In this document: positions 51,601-59,010 of the stretch, in pieces
How the letters are laid out: every line of letters begins with the position of its first letter
Numbering within the stretch: position 1 is the first letter of the stretch
NCBI RefSeq assembly: GCF_026625725.1
Contig: NZ_CP113060.1
Span: 3,664,001 to 3,728,000 of the forward strand
From: Pseudomonas sp. SL4(2022)
Lineage (GTDB): Bacteria; Pseudomonadota; Gammaproteobacteria; Pseudomonadales; Pseudomonadaceae
DNA: 64,000 nt
Direction: 5' to 3'
The notes under the pieces: model-generated
The model's database searches: none
What the model was told of the DNA's origin: nothing
Seen by the model: the letters and a program-made list of their open reading frames with translations, nothing else
Made by a program: the position numbers and the translations under genes

Positions 51601-54600
51601 ACCTCTTGATCAAGCAGGGCAGCACCGATGTACTGCGTATCGAGTTGGATATCATCACGGGCGAATACCGGGTTATCCAGTTAGCAGCCATTCGCCATGA
51701 GGCTGGTAACAACGAGAACAATATCGGCTTTACCTTGAACTACCGCGTTACCGACAAGGACGGTGATTACGCTAACGGTATGTTGCAGATCGACGTGGAT
51801 GACGACACGCCAACGGCCAGTCATGTCACTGCGGCCAAACCCCTGGACGATGAAGGCTTGCCGGGTGGCATCAATGGCGGTGACGCTGATGTTGCGGAAG
51901 CCTTGACCAGTATCAGCGGTTCTCTGGGTTACAGTGCAGGGGCTGATGGACTCAAGAGCATTGTGCTCAGCGGGCCACTTAGTCTGGGCAGTGAAGCTGT
52001 TACCTCAACCTGGCATGCAGCCACAAACACGCTGAGTATCAGCAGTGTTCGCGGGCTTCTGGTTAACGTAACGCTGACCAATCCGGCTACGGGGGCTTAT
52101 ACCGTCAATCTGTTGAAACCGTTGATGCACCCTGTTGCGGATACTGAAGACAACATAACCCTTAATATTGGCTACAGGGTAACTGACGGTGACGATGACC
52201 ATGTTGATGGTTCTCTGGTCGTCACGATTGATGATGACACCCCCACCATCCAGGCCGGCAACATTGATACGGGCTCCTATGTCACTTTCTATGGCACGGA
52301 TGCGGGTTACGCCAATAGTTACGGGTATTACATAAAAGGCCCTGATGGTTCCCCCATCAGCGGCAAAGTGATCTGGGCAAATGTGCACGATCAAGAGGCA
52401 GGCGATACCGCCAGCCTGAATGGTTTGGACCCCAACAGTGTTGGCTTCTTCATCATCCCAAATGGTGGGGTCAACCCAGGCTTGGCTAATAATACTGACC
52501 TGACCTTCAAACTGATTGAAGGCAAATGGACCGCGATGCTAGGTGGGAACCCGCTGACCGGCGCAGATGGTGCCAATGTGCTGTTCAGCGCAGCTGGGCT
52601 CAATCCTGGCGGTTCACACCTGCAAGACACCAGCAACGCAGGGAATCAGAACTGGGAAGACAAGACTGAAACGTCTGACTACGACTACAACGATGTCAGC
52701 ACCAGTGTTACCTGGGGTTCATCGTTGCAGGTTGACGAATCGAATTTCGATGTTGATGCCAAGGCCAATTTCAACGGTGTATTCAATGTTCAGGCTGGCG
52801 CCGATGGCCTGAAGAAAGTCGATTATGAGCTGACCGTACAAACCACTACCACCGGTCTGGTTGACACGCTCACTAACAAGCCTGTCGTGCTCGGTGTCAA
52901 TCCTGCTGGCGTAATAGAAGGGCGCGCGGGCACAAATGGTGAACTGGTGTTTACCCTTTCGGTGGATGCTGGCGGCACTGTCACCTTGAATCAAGTGCGC
53001 GCGGTAATGCACCCCACCGGTGATGCGAATGAAGCCAAATTCCTTGGCGCAGGGTATGTCAGCCTGAAAGCCACTGTTACTGACGGCGATGGAGATACCC
53101 GCAGCGCTAACCTCGACATCGGCAAGGTCGTCAGCTTCAGGGATGATGGGCCATTGGCCGTTGATGACAATCCAACCGAGCTGGTGGAAGGCAGTGCGGC
53201 GGCTAGCCAAGTCTCTGGGAGCGTTCTGGACAATGATGCTGCTGGTAATGATGGCGGCAAGGTTTTTGTGGCCTGGGATAATGCTGCCAATGGCGCAGCG
53301 ATAGCCGAATTGGCCCGCTACGGAACTCTGGTGCTTAACCATGCCAGTGGTGGCTATAGCTTTGTTCTGGACAACAGCGATACGGATGTCATCAACCTGC
53401 TTGATGGTCAGACCATCGCCCAGAGTCTGAAGTACAGCATGCGTGATGCGGACGGGGATATTTCTACCGCCAAGCTGACCATCACTATTGTGGGTAATAA
53501 CAGTGCTCCAGAAATTAGTGTTGATCCGGTGAGTAACCAAGTCTTCGAAGCGGGGCTTGATGGCAGCGGAACTGAAGCATTGAGTAGCAGTGAGTTTGCT
53601 GTGGGTACATTCAAGGTCTCTGACCCCGATGGCCTGAGTGAGATCCTGGCGGTAACCATAAATGGACAGGAAATCCTGATCGGCGCTCTGGGCACTAACA
53701 ACCCAATAATTGGGAATCACGGCACTCTGACTATAACGGCTTACGACACGGAGACAGGTGTTGCGCAATACCGTTATGAGTTGACGGAGCGCACCGAGAA
53801 TGTACCTGGCCCTGAGCAGGATGAGTTTACGTTGACCACCCGTGACGCATCAGAAACCTCTGCGCCGGCCAAGCTAACTATCGACATTGTCGATGACGTA
53901 CCGATCGCTAAGGATAATTCGATCTGCGTTCCAGAAACGGGGTTGCCACCGTTCAGTGTCACCCTGATTATCGATCGATCCAGCAGTATGTCTTCCTTGG
54001 TAGAGGCCGATATTGACGGTGATGGTGACCTTGATACGGTTTCCAGGTTGCAAGTCGCGAAGCAGGCATTGGTCAATTTGATTGATAGCTATGTGTCGCT
54101 GGGTGTACCCGTTAACTTCAATCTCATTGGTTTCAGTAGCAACGCCAGCATGCTTTATGAAGGAAGCAATGCGGCGGCTGCCAAAGCGGCGATCCTTGAT
54201 CCCGGTCTGAGCCCCAATGGCACGACTAATTACGAAGCTGCACTGAACCTGGCGAAAAGTGATCTTGAAGATGAACTGAGCCCCGGTGGCGAATACCTCC
54301 CCGGTTATCAGCACAAGGTCTACTTCCTCTCTGACGGTGAGCCGTACCCAAGCAGTAACGATGCCCCGGCCAGTTGGAAACCCTTCGTCGACAGTAATGG
54401 CATTGACGTCATTGCTGTGGGTATTCAAATCCCTGACGGCTCTGATGCGGAAGGAGAACTCAAAGAGGTCGCCAATGGCACTGAAGAGGCCGTGCTGGTG
54501 CAGAATCCAGATGAATTATCTGCCGCTCTCGATGCCACTGTGCCTGATCCGGTTACGGGTAACCTGATCACCGATGTGGACGCTGTGGCAGGCGCTGATC

Positions 54601-57482
54601 TACCAGGAGCTGACGGCCCGGTTACGGTGACACATATCAGCTTCATTGTTGCTGACGCGTCGGCTTACCAGGATGGTAGCGGTAATGATGCCGATAGCGT
54701 GGCCAATCTGGGCGCAGGACAGTTTCTGGTCACCTACAAGGTTGAGGGGGGCACGACTGGATTAATTGACACCCCTAAAGGTGGCTTGCTCAAAGTCGCG
54801 GGGGACGGGACTTATACCTACAGTGCACCCGCCAATGTCGCAGGGGATAGCCAAGAGGTTTTCACCTATAGCGTCAAAGATACCGATGGCAGCAGTTCTG
54901 AAGCCAAGCTGACTGTGTGCATCGAGGATGGTGCACCGGTGGCACGGAACAATACCGTCAGTGTTGAGGAAAGTGGTTTGCGTCCATTCAGCCTCACCCT
55001 GATTCTGGACCGCTCAGGCAGTATGGATGATGACGTCATTAAGGCCGATCTGGATGGTGACGGTACTCTGGAAAATACAACTCGGCTGCAGGTAGCGAAA
55101 CAGGCGCTGGTGAATTTGATTGACAGCTATGCTGCACTGGGTGATCTGGGGCTGCTCAATATCAACTTTATTGCCTTCAGCGAAAATGCCTCATTGCGCT
55201 ATGAGGGCAATGATCTGCTTGCGGCCAAGCAGGCCATTCTCGATGGTTCTCTGGGGGCCAGCGGCAGCACTAACTACGCTGCTGCACTGAATATGGCGCG
55301 CAGTGAGATTGAGGATGAAATGACCCCAGGTGGCTCTGAGTACCTGGCGGGCTACCAGCACAAGGTCTACTTCCTGTCTGACGGTGAGCCAAACCCGAGC
55401 AGTGCAGATGCGCCGGATGACTGGCAGAGCTTTGTCGATGGTAATGGCATTGATGTGATTGCCGTCGGGATTCAAATCCCCGACGGCTCCGATGCAGAGA
55501 ATGAGCTCAAAGAAGTCGCAAATGCTCGCGAGGAAGCTGTACTGGTGCAGAACCCGGCTGAACTCTCTGCCGCGCTCGGTGAGACAGTGCCCGGAACAAT
55601 TGATGGCAACGTGATTCTGGATGTGGATAGCGTGGCTGGGAAAGACCTACCAGGCAATGATTTGCCTGTGACGCTCACCCAGATCAATTTTGCTGTAGAT
55701 AATGCAAACCTGACGTTGTTGGCCCAGTATCAGGGGCAGGGCGCTACCTTGGTGGTTGGTTCCACAACCACGATGGTGACTTTCAATGTTCCGGCAAATG
55801 GCAGCGATCTGATTATCGAAACCCCATTGGGTGGTACGCTGAGCATCGATAAAACAGGCTCTTATCATTACAGCTCACCAGGTAACGTTGTCTCAGGCGT
55901 ACAGGAAGTTATTACCTACACGATTGCTGATAGCGATGGTGATGCTTCCAGTGCAGATCTGATTATCAATGTAACGGACAGTGTTCCCCTTGCAGTCAAT
56001 GATGTTCGCAGTCTGAACGAAGGTCATTGGGCCGTGGGTACTGGCAATGATCTCTACTCGGCAGTGTTTGAGGTAGACGGCAGCTGGAGTGTTACTCCAG
56101 TGTCTCAGTCCCTGACAGGTGGTGATATTTCCAACACACCCAATGGTGGTCAGAAATCCAGTGATTCGTCAGGGTTTACTGTCGTTGCAGATACGGCTCA
56201 TCCAGTTGAGATACGTTTTAACGCCACCGTTAATGATTTCAACAGTGCCGACCGTTGGCAGGCTCAGGTATTCAAAGTCGGTTCTTCTTCTCCTGTTGCT
56301 GAGCTGCTGGGGCAGACTGGTAGTGTGGCGAACAAAACCATCGGCGGGATAACCGAGTCTGGAGCCTATTACGTAAGGTTTACAGTGTTCGATAACTCCA
56401 CCAGTAACCGTGCGGATCTTGATATCAGTAGATTCTCTTACAGTAGTTACAGTTACACCCAGCCTAGTACTCAAACAGTGAACGTTACTGCACCGGCACT
56501 GATGTGGGTCGCAGCCATGCTGAGTGGCAATCTACTCGCCAATGACCAACCCGGTGCCGATGCAGGTCTCAAGGTCACTGCCGTTGACGGTGTTGCAGTT
56601 GTGGTCGGTGGGGTAAGCATTGCTGGGGACTACGGCACGCTGCAAATAGCCTCTAATGGCCAGTACACCTACACACAGCATCAGCAGGACTACCACACAG
56701 GTGCATCGGACAGTTTTTCCTACAGCATTGTTGATGCTGATGGCAGCACGTCCAGTGCGATACTGACTATTAACCTGGCGGATCATAATTACCCTGCAAC
56801 AGCTTCGAACAGCAGTGATTTCATTGGGGGTGAGGATGTCAATGACACCCTGAATGGGCTGAACGGCAACGACATCGTCTATGGCGGCGCTGGAAACGAT
56901 ACCCTCAGTGGTGGTTCGGGCAATGATCACCTGGTAGGAGGCGCTGGAGACGATATCCTCAACGGTAATGACAACAACGATATTCTTGAAGGCGGTGCTG
57001 GCGATGATCAGCTCTATGGCGGCGCAGGCAGTGATGCGCTACTCGGAGGGGCCGGTAATGACAATCTGCTGGGCGATGCCGACGATGACATTCTGATTGG
57101 AGGTCTGGGCAACGACACACTGACCGGTGGCGCCGGCAAGGATGCTTATGTATGGCGCGCTGGAGAGGAGGGTGGTGTGGATCGGGTGTTTGGTTTCTCG
57201 GTCGACATTAACGGTATCGGTTCTGACATGCTGGATCTTTCAGACCTGCTTTCGGGACTCCCAGATCAGCCCGGAGCCAGTGCATTGAGCAGCTACCTGA
57301 GTTTTGGTTTTGCCAGTGGCAGCACGACAATCAGTGTGGATAAAGCTGGTGATGGAGGGGCTGTCGATCAGACGATCGTGCTTGAGGGTGTAGATCTATC
57401 CAGCAGTGCGTATTACGGCAGTGCAGACACCGCGGCCATTATCAGTGGAATGCTCGATGACAATGCTTTGAAAGTAGCGTGA
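45606..57482 (+). CDS. lapA: Giant RTX biofilm adhesin (LapA/BapA class)
   Basis: A 3958-residue secreted adhesin. Residues 1-110 form the LapA-type retention module (VVSQVIGEVYAVAGDGTRRP, DGDRVFAGEQIVTG). TAAG at 118-121 is the LapG protease site, followed by a Gly/Ala linker. Then come two 183-residue units (FEDDGP-ended), four units of about 199, a 449-residue block present twice, a VCBS-like part, two vWA domains with MIDAS motifs (Asp2790-Ser2792-Ser2794 and Asp3135-Ser3137-Ser3139), RTX nonapeptides (about 3736-3850), and a C-terminal type I signal ending ALKVA. ATG 45606 is chosen for its LapA-like N-terminus. Known biology of LapA: a plug in LapE holds it on the surface until LapG cuts at low c-di-GMP. 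LapD and LapG are not in the window. P. aeruginosa PA1874 (BapA) is a likely relative. Confidence 0.93.
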   Translation: MATLIGVVSQVIGEVYAVAGDGTRRPLSDGDRVFAGEQIVTGVAGSIAVAMSNGQQLTLGRDSSLNLIEQMVSAGGNPANSDADSTPATPNDGELTDVEQLQAAIEAGVDPTLEGEATAAGPGAGGAGGAGGAGGGHSFVLLGETGGALDPIIGFATEGLDNGPEFPDPDPVDVDEAPDFSPAVDVQYEDVGGTVFAGPVVVDEEGLENGSNSASNAEQANGSILITSPDGVSALQVQDVDGNWIDVTVGGVLQGQYGTLSVDATGNWTYTLTGNTFDHTNPNATGADDQVTDRFAVRVFDLDGDVSPTAFIDVLINDDGPVASVSEQAGELPSVLVDESLETLGGALGDGVASAVLSAAVVQLQFSSVFGADGAAAGDAGTVYSLELSGEGVPSGLFAVNADAPQGKGESIVLNQLGNVITGSAGGVDYFTLTIDPVSGAVTLDLLDNIWHDSTTDADDREVLRLAEDVLLLTQTVTDGDGDSDSASIDLGAAGAFSFEDDGPLAQLSEESRQLVAKPVDESLAVLGGVYSDGNASAVLSSEIVQSQFSSVFGADGAAAGNAGTVYSLELSGEDVPSGLFAVNADAPQGKGEPIVLNQLGNIITGSAGGVDYFTLTIDPVSGAVTLGLLDNIWHDNTTDADDSEVLKLAENALLLTQTVTDGDGDSDSASIDLGAAGAFSFEDDGPQACIHLKGPWAQVVHDESAGQQNFFTSWWKPGDWDNDVSSASVFDGVSNKGSDIDPAGFARSLTPIVGTFGSSYGADGKGSTVLSLELSGAQGSDSGLRTTDGKPINLYLEGALIVGRVASGDAVGPAAFAVAIGGDGSISVAQYMSLKHPAGGSSYDEAVNLIGKIKAVVTVTDGDGDVAVDKVSIGHVIGFEDDGPLASVKLIQGAIVVHDESPALQNASATPAAPEDANDHDSNGVSGLFNSVVNRGGDLSPKGYAQSNGPLVSTAGSSYGQDQEGATSKLSLAIVGGNGVDSGRTTTAGFTIKLYMENDLVVGRIVGGPDNGKAAFAVAISADGTISVAQYVSLQHPTGGSSYDEAVSLAGKVQAVLTVTDGDGDVAIDKVQIGSAIRFEDDGPSANINLKGPWVDVTHDETAGLQNFWTTWTPGDIGDDDVAFLSAFNGVANKGTDITPAGYAKSTTPVVTTQGSSYGEDEEGATTQLSLLVKNGNGTDSGLKTTDGHTITLHLEGALIVGRIVGGGDTGKAAFAIAIGADGSLSLAQYVSLRHSLGGSNYDDAETLAGKILAVVTVTDGDDDVAVDTVDIGSVIRFEDDGPTACISLVRNASVTHDESAGLQNAVLTPSIVGDADDNDVADLSALFSGVMHPGTDLGTTGYAQSATSVVSTAGSSVGQDEEGATSVLSLALQGSNGQDSGLKTTDGFTIRLSVEGSLVVGRVDGGSENGKAAFAVAIGSDGKLSVAQYISIQHLDSGSADEARTLSGKIKAVLTITDGDGDVAVDKVDIGHVIRFEDDAPSAGQTTAALVLDDEGLLGGINGGPADTLGAATSTSGNLVFAAGADGLKSLALSGPATLGTETVSSSWDAVSHTLTISSSRGSLVTVVLTNPATGAYTINLLKPLMHPASGTEDNITLNIGYKVTDGDNDTATGSLVVSIDDDTPTIQAGNLSTDSFVTYHGTDASYANSYGYYIKGADGTPQTGKVIWANVQDQVDGDTSSLAGLNPAQVGFFIIPNGGANSGLINGAELTFQQVAGKWTAFLGSTALTGDLGANVLFSDAALNPGGSHLQDNSGVGNQNWEDVTTGSDYDYNDVSTNVTWGSGLQLQVDETRLDIDVSANFSGVFNVQPGADGLQRLSYQFDVNDSDSGLVDTLTNQAVMLSVNESGVLEGRTAGSGELVFKLSVDTAGKVTLDQQRAIFHNTVDPDEARFLGLGHISLTATVLDKDGDSANASIDLGAVISFRDDGPRSTPNSLVQLDDDDLPAGLPGGTGDDGVSPLQGILGHDFGADRAGSVQLLESGTAPAGFSYVKDGDDLLIKQGSTDVLRIELDIITGEYRVIQLAAIRHEAGNNENNIGFTLNYRVTDKDGDYANGMLQIDVDDDTPTASHVTAAKPLDDEGLPGGINGGDADVAEALTSISGSLGYSAGADGLKSIVLSGPLSLGSEAVTSTWHAATNTLSISSVRGLLVNVTLTNPATGAYTVNLLKPLMHPVADTEDNITLNIGYRVTDGDDDHVDGSLVVTIDDDTPTIQAGNIDTGSYVTFYGTDAGYANSYGYYIKGPDGSPISGKVIWANVHDQEAGDTASLNGLDPNSVGFFIIPNGGVNPGLANNTDLTFKLIEGKWTAMLGGNPLTGADGANVLFSAAGLNPGGSHLQDTSNAGNQNWEDKTETSDYDYNDVSTSVTWGSSLQVDESNFDVDAKANFNGVFNVQAGADGLKKVDYELTVQTTTTGLVDTLTNKPVVLGVNPAGVIEGRAGTNGELVFTLSVDAGGTVTLNQVRAVMHPTGDANEAKFLGAGYVSLKATVTDGDGDTRSANLDIGKVVSFRDDGPLAVDDNPTELVEGSAAASQVSGSVLDNDAAGNDGGKVFVAWDNAANGAAIAELARYGTLVLNHASGGYSFVLDNSDTDVINLLDGQTIAQSLKYSMRDADGDISTAKLTITIVGNNSAPEISVDPVSNQVFEAGLDGSGTEALSSSEFAVGTFKVSDPDGLSEILAVTINGQEILIGALGTNNPIIGNHGTLTITAYDTETGVAQYRYELTERTENVPGPEQDEFTLTTRDASETSAPAKLTIDIVDDVPIAKDNSICVPETGLPPFSVTLIIDRSSSMSSLVEADIDGDGDLDTVSRLQVAKQALVNLIDSYVSLGVPVNFNLIGFSSNASMLYEGSNAAAAKAAILDPGLSPNGTTNYEAALNLAKSDLEDELSPGGEYLPGYQHKVYFLSDGEPYPSSNDAPASWKPFVDSNGIDVIAVGIQIPDGSDAEGELKEVANGTEEAVLVQNPDELSAALDATVPDPVTGNLITDVDAVAGADLPGADGPVTVTHISFIVADASAYQDGSGNDADSVANLGAGQFLVTYKVEGGTTGLIDTPKGGLLKVAGDGTYTYSAPANVAGDSQEVFTYSVKDTDGSSSEAKLTVCIEDGAPVARNNTVSVEESGLRPFSLTLILDRSGSMDDDVIKADLDGDGTLENTTRLQVAKQALVNLIDSYAALGDLGLLNINFIAFSENASLRYEGNDLLAAKQAILDGSLGASGSTNYAAALNMARSEIEDEMTPGGSEYLAGYQHKVYFLSDGEPNPSSADAPDDWQSFVDGNGIDVIAVGIQIPDGSDAENELKEVANAREEAVLVQNPAELSAALGETVPGTIDGNVILDVDSVAGKDLPGNDLPVTLTQINFAVDNANLTLLAQYQGQGATLVVGSTTTMVTFNVPANGSDLIIETPLGGTLSIDKTGSYHYSSPGNVVSGVQEVITYTIADSDGDASSADLIINVTDSVPLAVNDVRSLNEGHWAVGTGNDLYSAVFEVDGSWSVTPVSQSLTGGDISNTPNGGQKSSDSSGFTVVADTAHPVEIRFNATVNDFNSADRWQAQVFKVGSSSPVAELLGQTGSVANKTIGGITESGAYYVRFTVFDNSTSNRADLDISRFSYSSYSYTQPSTQTVNVTAPALMWVAAMLSGNLLANDQPGADAGLKVTAVDGVAVVVGGVSIAGDYGTLQIASNGQYTYTQHQQDYHTGASDSFSYSIVDADGSTSSAILTINLADHNYPATASNSSDFIGGEDVNDTLNGLNGNDIVYGGAGNDTLSGGSGNDHLVGGAGDDILNGNDNNDILEGGAGDDQLYGGAGSDALLGGAGNDNLLGDADDDILIGGLGNDTLTGGAGKDAYVWRAGEEGGVDRVFGFSVDINGIGSDMLDLSDLLSGLPDQPGASALSSYLSFGFASGSTTISVDKAGDGGAVDQTIVLEGVDLSSSAYYGSADTAAIISGMLDDNALKVA
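45957..45968 (+). other. Codons for the TAAG LapG-type cleavage site
   Basis: These codons encode Thr118-Ala119-Ala120-Gly121. LapG cysteine proteases cut LapA and CdrA between the two alanines of TAAG or PAAG. The site lies right after the folded retention module and before a Gly/Ala-rich flexible stretch, as in LapA. Confidence 0.75.
46569..47666 (+). repeat. Two tandem 549-bp (183-aa) repeats in the adhesin gene
   Basis: Units 46569-47117 and 47118-47666 are equal in length and nearly identical over long stretches at the DNA level (for example around the shared protein segment SSVFGADGAAAG). Each ends FEDDGP. The high identity suggests recent duplication, and copy number may vary between strains or be collapsed in assemblies. 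Confidence 0.9.
47667..50054 (+). repeat. Four tandem repeats of about 199 aa in the adhesin gene
   Basis: Units 47667-48260, 48261-48860, 48861-49457 and 49458-50054 (198, 200, 199 and 199 residues) share HDE(S/T)-LQN-, a GSS-G-D-EGAT segment, KAAFAVAI, QY(V/I/M)S, VTDGD-DVAVD and a terminal FEDDGP or FEDDAP. They are more diverged from one another than the 183-aa pair. Confidence 0.9.
50055..53153 (+). repeat. 449-residue composite block duplicated around a 137-residue spacer
   Basis: Blocks 50055-51401 and 51813-53153 (449 and 447 residues) have the same internal order: a domain ending IDDDTP, then a segment starting TIQAGN with YYIKG, VGFFIIPNGG, NPGGSHLQD and SDYDYNDVST, ending FRDDGP. 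The acidic YDYNDV segment resembles DUF4114-type domains. The 137-residue spacer 51402-51812 is a different unit. Confidence 0.85.
53904..55620 (+). repeat. Tandem duplicated von Willebrand factor A domains in the adhesin
   Basis: The two copies have a period of 345 residues. Both have the metal-ion-dependent adhesion motif DXSXS (DRSSS and DRSGS), LQVAKQALVNLIDSY, GYQHKVYFLSDGEP and IDVIAVGIQIPDGSDAE. Each is preceded by a repeat-like lead-in (ETGLPPFSVTLI or ESGLRPFSLTLI). Confidence 0.9.
56815..57160 (+). repeat. RTX calcium-binding nonapeptide array
   Basis: A series of GGXGXDXLX-type nonapeptides (GGAGNDTLS, GGSGNDHLV, GGAGDDILN, GGAGDDQLY, GGAGNDNLL, GGLGNDTLT) just ahead of the C-terminal type I secretion signal. 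Such arrays bind calcium and drive folding outside the cell. Confidence 0.93.
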
Positions 57483-57528
57483 TAACCAGGTCGGGTGTTG
57501 GAACAGATTTGACACCTTCATGAAGACT

Positions 57529-57556
57529 CCGCCACTCTGACCGGTGGCGGTTTTTT
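57529..57556 (+). terminator. Terminator after the adhesin gene
   Basis: CCGCCAC (57529-57535) pairs with GTGGCGG (57544-57550), followed by six T. It is 47 bases past the stop codon. Confidence 0.85.
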
Positions 57557-57594
57557 ATCCCATGTGTTTAAGGGGTGTTTGAGTAACGCTCGGT

Positions 57595-58473
57595 CTAGCT
57601 GTGCAGTTTTTGTAAATATCCCACCACGTCGGGTGCCCCGGCCAGACGCAGGCCTTCCCCCAGGGCAGTGGCTTCGGCTGAATGTTTGGGAAGAAGAAGG
57701 AACTCCGGTGACCCAGGACCGCCAAGTTGTGACAGGCGCGCATAAGGCAGGCCGTTATCCAGCAGCAGGGCCATAAAGGCGGGGTCACTCCAGGCCGCAT
57801 TGGGCATGGCCAGTACATGATAGCGCTGCTGTAGGCTGTTCAGGCCTTGTTCGCTGAGGTGGTAATGACTGATCACCGCAGGCAAGTTGACCTCAAGCTC
57901 GCGTCGCCGCGCATAGGCAATCGCACAGGCGAAGGCCTCATTGTGGTGATCGCCAGTCCAGAACACTCGCTCACCGCGCCAGCTTGCCTGGCTCAGGCTG
58001 ATGCACTCACCGGCTAAAAAACGCGGTAGTGCGAGGCTGATGGTTTTGACGAAATCCTTGTAGCTGATGATGCGAATTTGGCGACAGCTCTCGCTGGCGG
58101 CAAAGGTTTCGAAGCTCTGCTGCTCGGCTTGTTGTGGGCTGCAGGTGGAGAGGCCATCAATCAGGCGTAGATCGAAGGAGCTTAATGGCTGCTCATGGAC
58201 TTCTACTACGCGCACGAGCATGGCGTGAGCCTGTGCCTTGTCTTCCTGAACCGGTCCGGACAACGCACTGCGGGGCAGATCGACCAGGCGATGCAGCTGC
58301 GGAGCGTTTTGCCAGCAGATGTTTTGGCGTGGGACAGGCAGGGGGCTAAAGGGGAGGCGTAGGTGGCTGGCACGTTCAAGTATCTGGCGTTGCCCGCGAC
58401 CAATAAGGCCTAGCCGTTGCGCCAAAGCACCAAGGCGTGAGCTGAGGGTAGAAGGCTGCTCAGACAAACTCAT
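57595..58473 (-). CDS. Conserved hypothetical protein, possibly DUF6685 family
   Basis: A 292-residue soluble protein without signal peptide or clear catalytic motif. Segments that stand out are RIISYKDFVKTISLALPRFL, WRGERVFWTGDHHNEAFACA and AYARRRELEVNLPAVISHYH. I start at ATG 58473 (MSLSEQPSTLSSRLGALAQR); a TTG four codons earlier is too close to the GGAG. The order hypothetical - DUF2835 - pyrD - rmf - rlmL matches what I recall of P. aeruginosa PA3052 to PA3048, so it is a conserved Pseudomonas gene. The DUF6685 name is a weak recollection and no function is claimed. It is convergent with the adhesin gene and divergent from DUF2835. Confidence 0.75.
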   Translation of the reverse strand: MSLSEQPSTLSSRLGALAQRLGLIGRGQRQILERASHLRLPFSPLPVPRQNICWQNAPQLHRLVDLPRSALSGPVQEDKAQAHAMLVRVVEVHEQPLSSFDLRLIDGLSTCSPQQAEQQSFETFAASESCRQIRIISYKDFVKTISLALPRFLAGECISLSQASWRGERVFWTGDHHNEAFACAIAYARRRELEVNLPAVISHYHLSEQGLNSLQQRYHVLAMPNAAWSDPAFMALLLDNGLPYARLSQLGGPGSPEFLLLPKHSAEATALGEGLRLAGAPDVVGYLQKLHS

Positions 58474-58698
58474 GGCCAGGTACAAACTCCATAATCACCG
58501 TAAGCAGTTTGGCAGACGCTGCAAGGCGCTGCACAGGCTTTATCGGCGGTTTGGGCAGGTATTTTAAGGTTTATATAGCATGGGTGACGGTCCGACAGGA
58601 CGCCGCAGGTGGTACCAAGAAGGGATGCCGGCCATTTTTTACCGGGCAGGCGCACGGTGTGTGGCAAGATTGCTGCAGTCAGTTGCAAAGGTGCCTCC

Positions 58699-58920
58699 AT
58701 GCCCAGTCTGGTGTTTGATATTGCGTTATCGGCCGAGCGCTTGCGCGTGGTTTATCAAGGGCGTGCCAACCGGATATTAGTGCAAAGTCGCGACGGGCGG
58801 AGTGTCAGTGTGCCGGCTCACCATTTCCGCCCCTTTCTGACCCATGACGGTGTCTATGGTTCCTTCGAACTTGAGTTCAGCTTGTCCGGTGAGTTACTCA
58901 GTCTGCGCCGCCTGGGCTGA
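58699..58920 (+). CDS. DUF2835 small protein
   Basis: A 73-residue protein (MPSLVFDIALSAERLRVVYQ at its N-terminus) with the DUF2835 pattern GRANRILVQSRDGRSVSVPA and FRPFLTHDGVYGSFELEF. It is basic, all-beta in appearance and of unknown function. Its place ahead of pyrD is conserved in pseudomonads as I recall. The start at ATG 58699 gives the family length; the preceding GTGCCTCC is not a good ribosome site. Confidence 0.82.
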   Translation: MPSLVFDIALSAERLRVVYQGRANRILVQSRDGRSVSVPAHHFRPFLTHDGVYGSFELEFSLSGELLSLRRLG

Positions 58921-58968
58921 TCTGGGCTGATAGTGCCGTGTGCCTCGCCTATCAGCTACGCAGGCGGC

Positions 58969-58974
58969 TATAAT
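58969..58974 (+). promoter_or_regulatory. Consensus -10 box of the pyrD promoter
   Basis: TATAAT lies 37 bases before the pyrD ATG, with no strong -35 at 16-18 bases. The short leader contains several pyrimidines around the likely start, a setting where enteric pyrD uses start-site choice by CTP/GTP level; whether this happens here is unknown. Confidence 0.5.
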
Positions 58975-59010
58975 CGCGGCCTTTGTAACTTTATCGAGCT
59001 AAGCCTGCCC

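Noticed and set aside
58933..59010. Longer pyrD start at 58933
   Set aside because: It would place the TATAAT promoter inside the coding region, and the family N-terminus begins at 59011.
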